From assembly GCA_907163375.1 (NCBI GenBank), contig CAJQUW010016163.1, positions 372,001 through 436,000 on the forward strand: a stretch of 64,000 bases of DNA, read 5' to 3'. Positions 13,346 through 26,749 of this stretch are shown here, piece by piece. Under the pieces are notes generated by a model. The model was not told where the DNA came from. It did not search any database and saw only the letters and a program-made list of their open reading frames with translations. A program made the translations under genes and the position numbers. This DNA comes from Prostheceraeus crozeri. Its lineage: Eukaryota; Platyhelminthes; Polycladida; Euryleptidae. Position 1 is the first letter of the stretch. The number at the start of each line of letters is the position of its first letter.

Positions 13346-15581
13346 CCCAGGGTAAGCTATTAGAAACGAAAAGCAAAAAATTGCACCCGGCGATGCAAAC
13401 TTGGGAAAAACCCGACATAATGGCAAGTCTTTGTTTGAATGATTATAGATGAGATTGGATAATTCAAATTAGTTTCAAAACATATCCTTTTAAAAATGAC
13501 AAATTTCGATCAATGTGTGCATGACAAGATGTTAAAAAAAAGGATTTGAACTAAAAGTCTCGAAATGTCAGTTTTGTCATAATTGACCAGACGTGTGGAG
13601 ATCATATTCGTTTCTTCAAATGAGGTTAAGTAAAACTTTCCAAAGTTTGGTCAAAATTTATTCTTTGGTTTAAAAATCAAAGTAAAAAAGTTAGAGGGCT
13701 TTCGGCGTCATGCACCTTCAATCGGTCGATGGTGGCGGCCGAGATTAAAAAATCAAATAAACAATTTGAATAAAATTGACAATTTCGATAAGAGTATAGA
13801 AAATATCAAAAAGTAATTATCATTCATTTGTTATAGTTATGAAAGTGAATACAATAATAAGGCCTACAAGCAAATAAGAGGAGTGCCGATTGACAGTTAT
13901 TTCGTCCCAACATTCGCAATCAGATTTCCGAATGAAATACATGTAGAAGCTAGAGCTTTAAAATTGTTGGATTTCAGTCATATATAAGAGGCATATAGAC
14001 GACGTCATACTAGTTTACTTTACATTTGATGGAAATAAATTCAATCAAATAGTAAAAGCATTTACATGTGATTCAATAAACCACAAATTAAATTTACTAT
14101 CGAAAGGCCAAACGAATGGATGAACTTGTGTAGATATTAAAATATAAATTGATAATGGAAAAATCAAGTATTCTAGATATCAAAAAGAATGCCATTCCAA
14201 CATAAGTTAGAGAAAGATTTCTCTTTACAATGACACGCAAAAACAAATTACATAACGAATAGTACACTATACATATACAATATCTAGACTCTGTAGCGAT
14301 GAAGAAATAAAATGACAGTTTAGCAGAATTTGATAAAACTCAGAAACAAAATGTCTTCAACATAAAAGAACGCGAGATAACTAAATACAAACGTCAAATA
14401 AAAACTTACGAAAGTAGCATATATTTTAAGTCGCCACATGTTAATGAAAGGTGTAATCGTAAAAAACGCAAGATCTAAGAGACGATACAAATGGCCAAAA
14501 TTTGACTGCCTCAAGGTTATGATTCTCACTTATGATAACGATGAATGCTGACATCACTGTGATTATTATCATTGATCTTCACATCATGACCTTGACAGTC
14601 TCAGCAAAAATCATTGACTTGTATAGCAAAGTTTCTTATAACTTAGCAGTGATTATGCACACTGAAAGCTTAAAAATTAGTTCAAATAAAGCGTCATATC
14701 ACAAAAAATGGACACCACACAAATACTGATACTTACTAAGCATTCAGAGTGATACGAAATCACCACTAATCCACGCAATTCCACTTTGCTAGAATTATCC
14801 ATGCATTATTTCATACACATTCCCATGCAAATGTCATCTGACATAACTAAAAAATGGTTCGCATACTTCACCAAAAGAACAAATCCAGTTATACTTCAAG
14901 ACATAAATTACGTCAACCAACATGTGGACGCATACATGAAAAAGATTGTTGGGAAACTTTTAAAGCGAGGAAACTTTACATATGTTCTTATCACAGACAA
15001 ATGTTTTGCATAAACTGAACGGAAAATCCTTTTTGGAAATTGTAAAATATTGATTTTGGAATGAGATTGCACGCACAGATAAAGCTTTCCACGATGTACA
15101 TAATCAATATGGTAAAGTTCATCTGCAAGTCAGGATCATGCTAAAGTCATCATAATCTGCTTCACAAAACATTTGCGAGATTAAAATTATTTGAAATATT
15201 GATTACTTGTGCTTCAGTTTTACTTTTCAAGAAGACAAAAATAAAAATACAAAAACGTTGATTGTCTAACAGTCTCTGATAAATTATACTGCTGTAGCTA
15301 GGATATTTTCCGGAAAATGTGAAAAGTTTGTCAATTAATTAGTGAGTTTAATTTGAACAAACCGATAAACAGCTACGAGCGGAAAGAGTGCATTGCGTCC
15401 GAAATGTCGGTGTCAATAATGTGTTATTTTTGACTTGTTTTCGAACACAACAGAAAGCAAGCTACAGTAGGCATTTACTATATTGTGCAATAACAAGTGC
15501 TTGTATTGTATACAGCTGGCTTTACAGAATGACAGAGAGATAAGCCAAACACAGGATTGATCTCAAAAAAGGGAATTAAAA
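13346..15581. other. A+T-rich intergenic DNA, no gene recognised
   Basis: Only short chance reading frames are present. No repeat ends, splice-bounded exon or RNA gene was seen. Confidence 0.6.
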
Positions 15582-15602
15582 ATTAATAATAATAATAATA
15601 AT
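15582..15602 (+). repeat. (AAT)n microsatellite at retrotransposon 3' end
   Basis: Seven or so AAT units. On the element strand this is the 3' terminal (ATT)n, a likely priming repeat. Confidence 0.7.
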
Positions 15603-15723
15603 CCGTTTATTTGAGAAAATAACATTGCCCCAGTACTGAAAATCGTGGGGCCAAAGGCAATGTAAAGAAGACATTTATTAAATAAAAAATAACTTAACAA
15701 AAAACGTTTAATGAAGAGTACGT

Positions 15724-16320
15724 TCATAAAGTAAAGTTGCTGTCATGAAGTCGTGACATTTGTATGATAAAACATTTACTGCGAAGAGCTGTTCTTGAGA
15801 TTGGTATACGAAACTTTCCGGAATATGGCATAACTGATGGGAGAAGATGATGAAGAATGTGTTCATTATTTCCCAATATACTTTCAAAAAATCTGAAACT
15901 AAGGATAGTTCTGCGATACTCAAGCGGAACGAAATTGAGACATTCGCAATCGTGTGTGTTACAAATCACAAAATGAACTCGGCGTTGAATCTGCTCTAAT
16001 TTAATGACTAATTTGCGTGGTAAGTCCGAAAACAGAGGTGCTCCATATTCAAGTAAGCTTCTTATGCAATTTTGGTATACTAAGGTTAGTTCGGAAGTCG
16101 GTAAATAGTCACGTAATTGCCGAATTACATACAGTCTCGATGAGGCTCTTTTACAAATATGGTTAAAATGCAGATTCCACTTTAGATTGCATTCAAATGT
16201 TATACCAAGTATTTTCATGCTATTCACCACAGGAATGTTAGGCAATGCAAATTGTTCTGGACTGAATGAACGAGATAGTGTAAACAGCATCTGCTGACAC
16301 TTTTCTTCTTTGATGTCCAT
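15724..16320 (-). pseudogene. Non-LTR RT C-terminal domain (retrotransposon 1)
   Basis: After a frame change from the RT segment, it has the standard post-RT region: MKILGITFECNLKWNLHFNHI, then KRASSRLYVIRQLRDYLP and SLLEYGAPLFSDLP, as in CR1/Jockey-type polyproteins. This thumb-like part follows the palm in the same polypeptide in active elements. The join to the upstream RT frame is at about 16,330. The segment ends at a stop shortly before the 3' tail, so the C-terminus itself is complete. Confidence 0.8.
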
Positions 16321-17467
16321 ATAACTTTTCTGGGTCCAGTCTATTATACTTTCGTATGTTTTTAACCAAATTAGAAGATGAGTCTCCTCTACGTATGGTG
16401 CAGCTAATAAAAATGTCGTCAGCGTATTTGAAAATCATGGAGTCTTGCACACCACTTGTATTTGAGATTGTCAAGTCGGAAATGAAGTAGCCAAATAACA
16501 ATGGGCCTAAGGATGATCCTTGAGGGATCCCACTCGGCATCATCAAAACAACGCTGCGTTTGTCCTTCCATTTGACTTTAAAGCTCCTTTGCTGTAAATA
16601 ATTCCGCACAAATGTTATTGTAAACCCGCTAAAATCATCTTGAATCATTCTGTTAATGAGAATATCATGAGGTACCCTATCGAAACCCTTAAGAAGATCG
16701 ATTGAAAGAGCATGGCACGCAATAATATCTGCATTATCTAAACTTCTCTTCAGATAATCTTCAAGGTCAATTAGGGCACAGATAGTTGAACTATTAGGTC
16801 GATAGGCGTACTGTTGGTTGTCAAATTTTAACAAGAATTCAGCTTTAATCCGCTTTAACAAACACTTCTCAAAGATTCTCTCTGGCATTGAAAGCAAAGA
16901 TATAGGTCTCAAGGCAGTTAAGTTTGGTGGAGACGTTTTTGGTAATGGCACAATATTCGCCATTTTCCATTTAACTGGTAAATCAGCAACTTGAACACAA
17001 ACATTAAAAATTGCAGTCAATGGTTTCACAATGTCATCAGCGAACAACGACCAGACTTTTGAGGGGATTTCATCAGATCCAAACGATTTTGAAGGACTAA
17101 TTTTCCGTAGCATATCGTGTATCTCAGCTTCTTTAAATTGAAAAGGCGTCATGAATGGAAAACATTGCATTGGGATATTTGTCTTTTGGTTGAAACTAGA
17201 ATCAATATTTGTTTTAATGTTCTCAAGTATGGACTCGACGCTATTATCGGGATCACAATTAGGCAACCAGTTTCCCATTGCATTTCTCTCACCCTTCAAC
17301 TTCTTGTAAACGTCCCATACCGAGTTTCCAGTTTTTAGCATTCGATCTCCCCAACTTTTCTTTGCGTTGAAAATTGCTGTTCTCACTTTTTCCTTGTAGT
17401 GTCGGTATAATTGCCAATCTTTACTTTTAAATGCTTGGTACCGTTTATTAATGAGGACTTTAATCAC
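16238..17467 (-). pseudogene. Non-LTR reverse transcriptase domain (retrotransposon 1)
   Basis: Ordered RT motifs are present: ALRPISLLSMPERIFEKCLL, a QQYAYRPNSSTICALIDL block, SIDLLKGFDRVPHDIL, SGIPQGSSLGPLLFGYFISD and the catalytic FKYADDIFIS. The metal-binding Asp pair is intact. A leading segment with WGDRMLKTGNSVWDVYKKLKG is the usual linker from the endonuclease. The frame ends by frameshift near 16,330 in sequence that should continue into the C-terminal domain, and it is offset from the endonuclease near 17,490 at an A-run. It is an old inactive copy. Confidence 0.85.
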
Positions 17468-18219
17468 ATTCGTAATCCAAGGAGGATCTTTGACTGTTTT
17501 TTCACATAGTCGACAGGCAGCATATTAAGACAGGTATCAAGATGATAATAGAAAAGCTCACACATACTGTTCAGGTCACAGTCCAAAAAAACAGAATTCC
17601 AATCAATAGAAGATAAGTATCGCGAAACAGATAACAAATTTGATTTGCGGAAATCATATACTTTCACATAAGTATCATCAGGAATCACGGCTGATTTCGA
17701 GCGGACAAATACAATGTTGTGATCACTAGAACAGAGTGGAGCATAAATCTCACAAGGTAGATAGAACTGAACATACTTCTCAGGGATAAGAATTAAATCC
17801 AGAATAGCATCTTTACGAGTAGATTTCAAAATAACATTTCTTATACAAAGGCTTGATTGAAACAAATCCACACTAAAACGATTGAAATCTCCAATAAAGA
17901 TGACATCATGATTAGGATAAGACAAAATATGACGATCAACCACGGCAATAATACTAATAGAAATTTGTTGCTGTTTGTCTTCGTTGAACGTACTTCCGTG
18001 AGGAAAATATAAATTAACAATGATCCCATGAAATTTATTACAGGATATACGAACAATCAGAATTTCAAAATCATCGATATCAGTAATAAATTCAAGTGTT
18101 TCTGATCTAAAAGAACTGCTGACAATACAACATATTCCACCACCTTTTTTCGAAGTATTACGATCAACACGGTGTGTGGTGTAATGAGAAAAAGAAACGA
18201 AATTATCACCAACGGAACT
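17464..18219 (-). pseudogene. Apurinic-type endonuclease domain, 5'-truncated (retrotransposon 1)
   Basis: The open segment shows KKGGGICCIV, IVNLYFPHGS, DVIFIGDFNRF (the GDFN metal-binding motif) and SSDHNIVF (the catalytic SDH motif). This is the C-terminal two thirds of a non-LTR APE-type endonuclease, which nicks target DNA to prime reverse transcription. The first conserved motifs are absent, because similarity stops at an in-frame TAA (18,222-18,220). The C-terminal end shifts frame relative to the RT. Confidence 0.8.
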
Positions 18220-18222
18220 TTA

Positions 18223-21200
18223 GCGTAATGCTTCCCCACAAGATATTTGAACGGTGCATCAGACTTCTGCTGGAGTGATATAGTAGTTCTAGTCTGCTGC
18301 TCACCCTGTCGACTTCAAATGACACTCTTGGGGCTCGATCACACGACGAAAAGATTGCAACGCCAGCCGCTAGCCACAGTGTTGCTATATGTTTACATCG
18401 TATGGCCCTGATAATTGACCTTGAACTGAATCTTTGTGTAATTACAAAATCATGTCTTTGACCTATCATAACTTACGACCAATCGTGTGTTTTTCTAAGT
18501 ACATAATCTATTCTGGAATCTCACAATGGTCAGTAGTTTTACTAGACTAGAAAAAGATTGGGTAATATGAATGAAACCGATTCCTCTTCAGTATTTACAT
18601 TATGTTTAAAAGCAGGTTAGTTATTTACAAATAAAAACTGTCTACCCATCGCACCATCAATATTTCAAAGCGTGTAGTGCAAAACATCAATGCGCAAACC
18701 AGTCAAATACTTGGCAATGAGTCTGGCCTTTATCAGAGGAGTAACAAATCCAGGAGATCATGCTTGCGGTTTGCTTTCAATTGATGTCTGCGAATGGATG
18801 TGAATTCAGTCAGGATAAAATTTGCTCACAACAGTAGCGAGATCGGCTTCGGAATAAGAGTTTTGGGCACTTTTTAGTGGGATTGACTGGGGTTTCTCCG
18901 TTTCCAGTTATTAAGGATTGCATTTCTCTAATCCATTCAATCTTGATTTGCTTAATACAGTATTGTAATTAGAAAATCTTCAGATATCAGGAGTGTAAGA
19001 AACCATTTCGATGGGGTATCGTAAACAAAAACGAAGCATTCGATCTTCAGTAAAATATTAAGGTTCCCACACACGGTCCAGCACTTAATAAGGCCTACTC
19101 TCCCTAGAAAACATTGTTATCAATATACTACAGAATTGCTTCATCGATGCTTGAAGAGAGTGCCTACATTGATTCTAGGTCAAGCATGAAATTTCTTGGT
19201 TGAATCACTGTGTTGGTCATAGAAGAAGCTTGTCAAAGTTGAGGTAATGGGAACAGTGTCTGTCATAATTATCCGAGGCAGCTTGTGTTCGACCTCAGGC
19301 AACAATACCAGCGTTCAAGATATATTTGCCAAGTATATTTAATCGAACAGAGGGCGAACGATAAGGCATCAACCTTACTTGATAGTCAAAGGCCACCATT
19401 TGGTAATTTGAGAAATTCTAATTGTTACAATTATTTGGTGTCGAAAACCCATATCAAACAAAAATGGTAGGGTGTTGTTGGGCGACCCTCTGGATCCTAC
19501 GTGCCGGCGCCCATGTAACTAATGATTCTTTGGTGTGTGATTAAGTTTGAATTCTCTAACTCCAGAAAGCTAGTCGATTTCAATATTCAAAAAGTCACAG
19601 AATTAATGAGGAAAACCGTTGAATGGCTATCTATGAGTACGTCCTTTTCATTCTCATTCACCTCTGACAAGGTGAAGCGCTCATCGATCATCATTCAGTT
19701 GTACTTTATACTTATAAGATTCGCAGTTCTAGTATTCAGATTTTTGGCATCAATCAATGAGCATAGACTGTCAAAGCAAGCGTACTTTCTCATAAATCTT
19801 CTTTGCTTCCATCAATAGATTACTGACCTTTCAGTTGTACTGATCCTATGCTGTCGTTTATTCTCACTTTATTCTTACTTGATGAGATAATTGTGATGGA
19901 TCCAATACAGTCGCAACTCTAAGACAAGTCTTGCAATTCATACATAATTGATTACTGTGTGCTTGGTTGATCAGGCATTGATGTTCTGAATAAGCTGTTA
20001 AGAAGACATGCACAAGTTGCATAAGGTGCAGTATATAGGTGACCAATTCATCGGTTATGCAATTCGAATATCTGCCAGATGTGTTCCAGTTTCATTTAAC
20101 AATTGAAGTATGTGAACTTTAGAAGACCAACAGGTAGGCTTGTCAGCTCAATTGCCATTTAGAAAGAGTCGACAACCCTCGAGCTGTTTTGCGAGTGAAA
20201 CTGGGGATTCTAAGTTTTATGTGTTGATGTCCTTAACCTTAACCTCATTTCATCAAAGTGCATTTTATTGACTGAGAGGTTAATACATTTCTCTGCTTTT
20301 TATCCTTTATTGTAAAATCGCGTGCATAGAATAAAATTGATCTGTGAGAGGCGTGTAGACAATGAGGATTTGCAGAAAGGACTAATATAATAACTTATTA
20401 GAAAATGCACCGTGCAAACGTAATGCAGTTTTTTGCATATGGCCAAAAAAACGTGTGACTTAGTGTCGTAGCAGCCGTCTAAGGTCCCTGCATTTGACGA
20501 TGCTATGAAAACAATAATGAGCTTAACACTACTTGCGAAAACTTCATAGTTATTATCGCATTGTATTTGTAAAAAGCACTGTCTGAAGCTCAAAACATCT
20601 GATCAGGTCGGTTTTTCTTCTTCATTGTTGCGCAGTGTGCACACCCCTGATATCATGAAGCCACACTGTCTTTGAACACTACCTTTACCTTCATGACATA
20701 CTTCGTGTTGTGGCTGCAAAGGCCCCACAGTCCTCGGAGAACGTAGCACGATTCACTTGCCCTGTAGATGCCCAACCAGACCGAATTCCACGGTTCACAT
20801 TTATCCTCACATGCGTTGAGTTGTCAGATTTGATATTCCCTTCCATTGGTTGCTACGACATAGCTTGCATGGTGCCATCTTTCTACTCCGGAGAAGTTTC
20901 TGTTCTTGCTGTTCTCTTTGTTCACCACTGATGTTGCTGAGAGTGGTCTCCATCTCATTCATAATATCCCTTGCACGAAACACTCGAGTTTGTTGAGCCG
21001 CTACTTTAGCATGGAGGGTAACTGCTAATGCTCGAAGAAAGGCTCTTACTTCAGGAAATCTGTGTCGATCTAACATCGATCGGAAATTCAGTACATTACG
21101 CTAAGCTTCCATAAAGTTGCCCTTCGTATACTCAATTATGATTCTCATCCCTTCACTTTGTCTAGCTTCCAAACTTTGTAAATGCGTTCTGGATACATCA

Positions 21201-24200
21201 TATTATATATTTGTTGCCTATGTTTACTTTAGAATCAAGTGATTGTGAAGAGACAGTCGAATTAACGCTAAAATCCATGCTGACTTTGAAAGATATCATT
21301 TTGTCACATCGAGATGTCGTTTTGAAATTTCATTGTTTATGTGCAATTTTGCTACTCCGATTGTACTCGACCGGGGACGCCGGAAGGGTGCTGCAGGTAT
21401 GGCATCTGCAACATCTGCCTTAAATCCAGTTGTTGCAGCCGTTGCATATATACCCTCCTCGGAAATTACGGAAGATATCTCATGACGTTTTATTATGCTT
21501 CATCCTGTCGACTCATAAATATTACTGATCATGTCGCATTTCATCCGATATTTGGGTCATCAATCAATTGTCTCTAAACGTTTTTTTGTCTATTATGCTA
21601 CCATCTCATCATCCATGATCACCGGCTGATGAAGCAGCAGGTTCGCGATGCATGGAATATTGTTAATGCATAATTTTGGCAGATTGGTCTTTTATTTATC
21701 ACATTCCCTGTTAGATTTATCGTGTATAAACTACAAAGAATCCAAAAAACTACCTGCTAGCATTAATGACCTGTAATTAAGTAATTTCAGAGCAGTGCTG
21801 ACTCTAGGCTCCAAGCTGTGCGATGAATTAAAGTGCGTGATGTGTACGTTTCGTCGCAGTTTACCGCTCTGGCCCGCCGTGGACATAGCAAGTTTATGCC
21901 TGATTTACAAAGCTTGTCAATGGTCAGAAATCGACTTGAAGGTCATCCATTGCTTGTAGCTTCTCTCTCCCAAAAGACAGCCAAAGTGCAATGACAATAA
22001 GGACTTCTGTAGCATGTTTTTGTATTGAACAAATTTTAGAAGTTCCTTGTTCTTTTTCAAAGATAAAGTGTCATGATCACTTCGTGTGCATGGAGATTAA
22101 TCATCAGGTTAAGGAATTGAGTTATTTTGCATATCGCTCCATTGCTTAAGCAATATAGGCTAGAAATTCTTTTTGTTTCAAAACAAAGAAATATATAGAA
22201 GCATAATGTACGGTATGCATCATATTTTTTCAATTTGTATTGTTTCCTTTGATCTATCACAATTTAGACACAAAATAGCACTACGGTGCTTGCAACAATT
22301 AAGCAGAGTTGCATTATTTTAGAGCAATATTCGTAGTTAAAATTGCTGCCAAGACGCTTGATGGGCATTGATTTCATAGGCCAAGTGAAAAAGTAATAAA
22401 TAGAATTTCTGATGTATTTTCCAGTGGATAAATGCATGCCCAGTACAAGCCATTTCCAGATAAAAAGAACCATGTTGCTTAATTTGCTATTTGAATAGCA
22501 TGAGACTTTCCATTATTTAAATTTGTCTTGCAGTGAAAAAAGATGTCACGTCATTTATGCATAGAGTAATATATTTGCAGAATTTGACTTGCTGGAAATG
22601 TGTTGCATTTAGGCTGAAATTGACAACAAAGTGCTTTTTACTCATTCGATTTACATACTCATGTATCGAAATAATTGTTGTCCGATGAGTATGGAATAGT
22701 TATCAATTATCTAAAGTTAACAGGTGCAAACCTGTGTGCAAGCTATGCTATGCGCAAAAGCATACTATGCAGAGCCTTCATAGGCTTATAACGCAATATA
22801 TAACGATACATTTTATCAAACGAAGCACAAAGTTGATCAAATTTATTTTATTTTATTTTGAAGCCTGTCCAGAGAAGGATTGAAAAACCAATTCAATATT
22901 TTTTGCGCAATTGCAGGCATACTTAACTTCATATCTGTTCACATTCTTGTTCAACTGTTGCCAAGTACCTGGCAATCAAAGTCAGGTGGGATGGCATCAG
23001 AGAGTTGCAAAAATATATATTGATGACATTGAAATTAATGGCACGTACATGCACATTTTTAATGTTTTCCTGACTTATTTCGTTCAGAGTAAGAGAGAGA
23101 AACACAAGACTTAACATATTGAAAGGCATCTATAGTACTAAATCACATGATAATGCATTGTTTACTGTGCGATCAGATAGGACAGATCAAGTTTTGAGAT
23201 GTCATTTTTATGTAGGTTCCCTTTTTAACAAAGTGAACAGGACATTGATTCTCACAGCAATTGAATTTTCCGGACTCAAAAACATTTATTCTAGCTTGAC
23301 ATAAATGACGCATGGCCTGGCATCTAAAGTATAACTTTCAAACTTACGTGGTAAATTCAGGGAAAATGCGCGTCAATGCGTTGCATCGCAGACACCTTGT
23401 GCTTTTTAATGATATTGCCGAGAATATTAGGTGACTGAAGGTCCCGTTGCCTGTTTTGATATGATGCAGATTGCCACTTCATCAAGACTCCTATTTTATG
23501 ACTGAGAAAAGCATCATTTAAGCATGACATCAACTTAGTAGCCAGTCTATATATTTAATTAGCATTTTAGTCTTTGATTTGGACATCAACCAATATTCAT
23601 AGAAGGAACTCTCTGAATCATCATGCCTATCCAACCGTGATGCTGACTAGAAAGCATGCAAACTTAAGTCATGAAATCTAAATTTGAGAATTGTGTCTGC
23701 AACAGGCGTGAAACTGGCAATGTATTTTACCAATGAAATTGCAATACATTAGAAAATACAAGAAAATTATCTAGAAACGTGAATGAGCAATCTTGGATGA
23801 TCGGGATGACATTGGATAAAAGAATTTTGGCCACAATCTCAGTAAACTGCCCAGCAGGTGACATTCGAGGAAGCATCGGTAAATGTGACTGGCTGGTAGT
23901 AGATCGCTAAACTACTGACATTGTTAAAAGTTTGTGGGCAGATACTCTAAATAAGCATAGCCAAAAGTGTTTCACATCGGAGAATGTAGAACGCAATACA
24001 TTTACAAAACCGTATTCCACACTTTACGTATTACAGCCAATTTAATTTTATATTCTTATTCCATTCCTTTTGAGACTGTTATTTTCCTACAAATCGGCAC
24101 CCCATTGTAAATATACACCGCACTTGTTTTAAGGCAAACTAAAGATGCATGCCAAATTTAGCGAAGTAGACTAATCAATTTTCAAACAACTAATTCTCTG

Positions 24201-24880
24201 GTCGAAAACTAAATACGACTTCTAGAGGGTCATATACTGAATTAGAAAAGCAATCCAAGTTTAACTTTCGATTCATGAGATTACTGGTGACTATATAATT
24301 AGAATAAAGTCTCCTCGTAGCCACATTGCTCGAACTTTCAGTGGAGAAACTAAGCCCACCCTTTCATCTCCCGACTGATGTACTAAAGGGAGCAAATGGT
24401 CCTAAAATAATGAAAAAGTCCTACAAAATATGCACGCAGGTGGTTGGAAGCTGAAACCCCCGAAATTTAAAAATAGTAAATTAGAGCTGAAAACAATTAG
24501 AATAATTTTGAGCTTATTTTTTCATGTAGATTCTTCAATCGACCTAGAATCTAATTTTGATGTTACTATTAGGGGTCATAAAACAAAATTGGAATTAATT
24601 TCAGGCAAGCAATCAATTAACTGCAATGATGCGATTATACCAATTAATTAATTGCAGTTATTTGATGACAGCAATACATTATTTGCAGTCAATATGGTGT
24701 CATCAATCAATTAATTACAATTATTTATCATTACCGTCAGAACTGACAAATTCTTGATTTCAAATTTTTCACTCTGTCATTTCAATTCAGCGGATTATAG
24801 GCCACATGGCTCTGCATGCTTTAGAGCTGCACAATAGCCTTCAATTTGGATAGTGGCTTTTTTAGGAAACAGACTACGAA
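18223..24880. other. Intergenic DNA, no gene recognised
   Basis: Mostly A+T-rich with short chance frames. A somewhat G+C-richer patch near 20.7-21.5 kb has an 89-residue minus-strand frame (20,807-21,076) that I do not recognise; it may be a decayed transposon or an exon. An AATTGC-rich patch is listed separately. Confidence 0.5.
24560..24730. repeat. AATTGC/TTAATT-rich degenerate repeat, copy 1
   Basis: Starts at an AGGGGTCAT edge and continues as repeated CAATTAATT and TTGCAGT units. A related block in opposite orientation lies at 29,600-29,725, so both may be copies of one non-autonomous element. Confidence 0.35.
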
Positions 24881-25150
24881 AGGCCGGAGCCTATACCCCG
24901 ATGGGCCTAGCTGTGAGGAAGTATGGGAGCCTTAACTACAGACAATTTATTAAAAATAAAAATAACAAAGTGAACTCACTCATACAACTATAACAAGCAC
25001 TATCTCTCAATCATATAAACGGATTAACTAAATCAACTACAAACATTGACAACAAACAAAGTAAAATGCGAAAGGATGAATACCAGATACAACTGCTAAC
25101 AAGACGAAGTTAAGATAACAAGCAAGATTTGAAGTATACATAGTAAAACT

Positions 25151-25786
25151 TTAAGCGTTAGTAAGTGACTGCTTGTTGATCGACTGTTTGAACTTTTGCA
25201 AGTCATACAATGCTGGAAAGCAAGTTGACGGAAGAGCATTCCAAAGCCATGCAGTGCGCATGAAGAAAGACGGTTTGACAATGGCAGTTCTACAAGTAGG
25301 CACGACAACAGAGTAGGGATGTGCTGATGTAGTCTGCCTGGAGACCCTGTTAGCAGTCAACGTGAGTGGAGGAGGAACACAAACCGAAAGCTCTGAGGAA
25401 CAGGCTCCAAAAAAGTAGCGGTAGAAATGACTTCAGCTGGCAACTGCTCGACGATGAGACAATGGTTGAAGATGAGAGGTTAGCTTGATACCATTAATAA
25501 GCCAAATAGCCCTCGCTTGAACTTTGTCGAGGATTTTCAAACTGATAGCAGGAGCACTACCCCAGATATGAGAGCAATACTCTATCACAAGTCTGACCTG
25601 AGCTTTGTACAGAAGTGACAGTTCTCTGGGAGAGAAGAATGAATTATCTGGCAGGAAAAAGATAACCAAGTTTTGAGAAGCTCTTTTGGTAATAGCGTTA
25701 ATGTGGTCATTCCACGCGAGATGCGATGAGATACAAAGACCAAGAATCGATACAGAGGAGCTATTTACTAAGGCATTACAGACCAT
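25151..25786 (-). pseudogene. RT C-terminal domain (retrotransposon 2)
   Basis: The segment 25,786-25,433 has VSILGLCISSHLAWNDHI, KRASQNLVIFF, then LVIEYCSHIWGSAPA and LDKVQARAIWLI. These are typical of the region after the RT palm in Jockey/CR1 elements. A second frame (25,360-25,151) continues with FFMRTAWLWNALPSTCFP, the usual end of such polyproteins. The two pieces are joined by a frameshift near 25,400. No catalytic residues are expected here. Confidence 0.75.
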
Positions 25787-26334
25787 AGTAACAGAAGGGA
25801 ACTCCTGAGATTCCTTAGTGGAATTGCGAGATGTTGCGTTTTAGATGAGTTGAAATCTACAAGGTTGTCAGAGCCCCTCACAACGAGATATTCAAAAACT
25901 TTAGAAATGATGGAAACTATCGATATGGGACGATAGCTATTAGCAGAAGTACGGTCACCACGCTTGTGAGTAGGAGCAACATGAGAAAGTTTCCAAACAG
26001 ATGGGAAAACGCCTGTTGTAACTGATAAAGAGAACAACTTCTGTAAGACGGGTGCTAATCCTGGAGCACATTTCCTTGGGAGAATCGCCGGAATGCCATC
26101 AGGGCCAACACATTTATTCGTATCCAAGTTCTGTAGGGGATGGCGGACCTGTCTAGTGGTGATATTCATTCTACGCATGAAGTCCGTATGATCAAGTGGT
26201 GATGGGTCAAAGCTTGGAGCGTTAATCTGTGAACTACTGGCAAAAAATTGAGCAAAGGCATTAGCTTTCTCTAGGGGTGTTGAACAGATTTCACCATTAG
26301 AGAGCTTTAGAGGGTGGGAGCAAAGAATCTCCAA
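25768..26334 (-). pseudogene. RT fragment lacking the catalytic core (retrotransposon 2)
   Basis: The front of the RT is clear: KANAFAQFFAS, NKCVGPDGIPA, ANSYRPISIVSIISKVFEYL. It then jumps directly to SDNLVDFNSSKTQHLA, a segment that in complete relatives follows the YADD motif. The palm motifs between them, including both catalytic Asp residues, are gone with no loss of frame at the junction near 25,880. The copy cannot be active. Confidence 0.8.
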
Positions 26335-26749
26335 AGTTGCGAGAAATGAAGTGTGCTAGAGACCAGAATCGACGATCATAGCTTGGGGACTCAGAGAGCT
26401 TCTCGGCTATTTTATTGATAAAAGAGTCTTTGACATTGGTAATGGTGGACGTGCATGCATTTCGAAGGCGAAGCACTTAGATCGAGTTTCTGGGGCTGGA
26501 TTTCTTTTCCAAATTTTGAAAGCCTTGTTTTTTGTCTGCTACAGAGTTCCACTACTTCTGTCTGCTACTTCCGAACCACTTTGGATCCTGCGACATAATG
26601 CTCTCCAAAAAATGCAGAATATGGGTTTCCATACTCATAAGAATGATTTCAGTAACTAAATTAGAGGGGCAGTCAGAGAAGCCAACATCCTTCCATGAAA
26701 AAGTAAAATAGAAGGTACGGAGATTATCCCAATCAGCCTCTTCATATTT

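Larger units (their letters stand above)
15582..18219 (-). mobile_element. 5'-truncated, frameshifted non-LTR retrotransposon 1 (CR1/Jockey-like)
   Basis: Read on the minus strand it runs endonuclease, reverse transcriptase, C-terminal domain, then a 3' end closing in an (ATT)n tract (plus strand AATAAT repeats, 15,582-15,602). The 5' part of the endonuclease and any ORF1 are missing, as usual for incomplete reverse transcription. The three coding segments are in shifted frames, so it is inactive. Confidence 0.85.

Noticed and set aside
20807-21076. 89-residue minus-strand frame with a charged, helical look
   Set aside because: Not recognised, no convincing splice sites at the edges checked by eye; left as unexplained.
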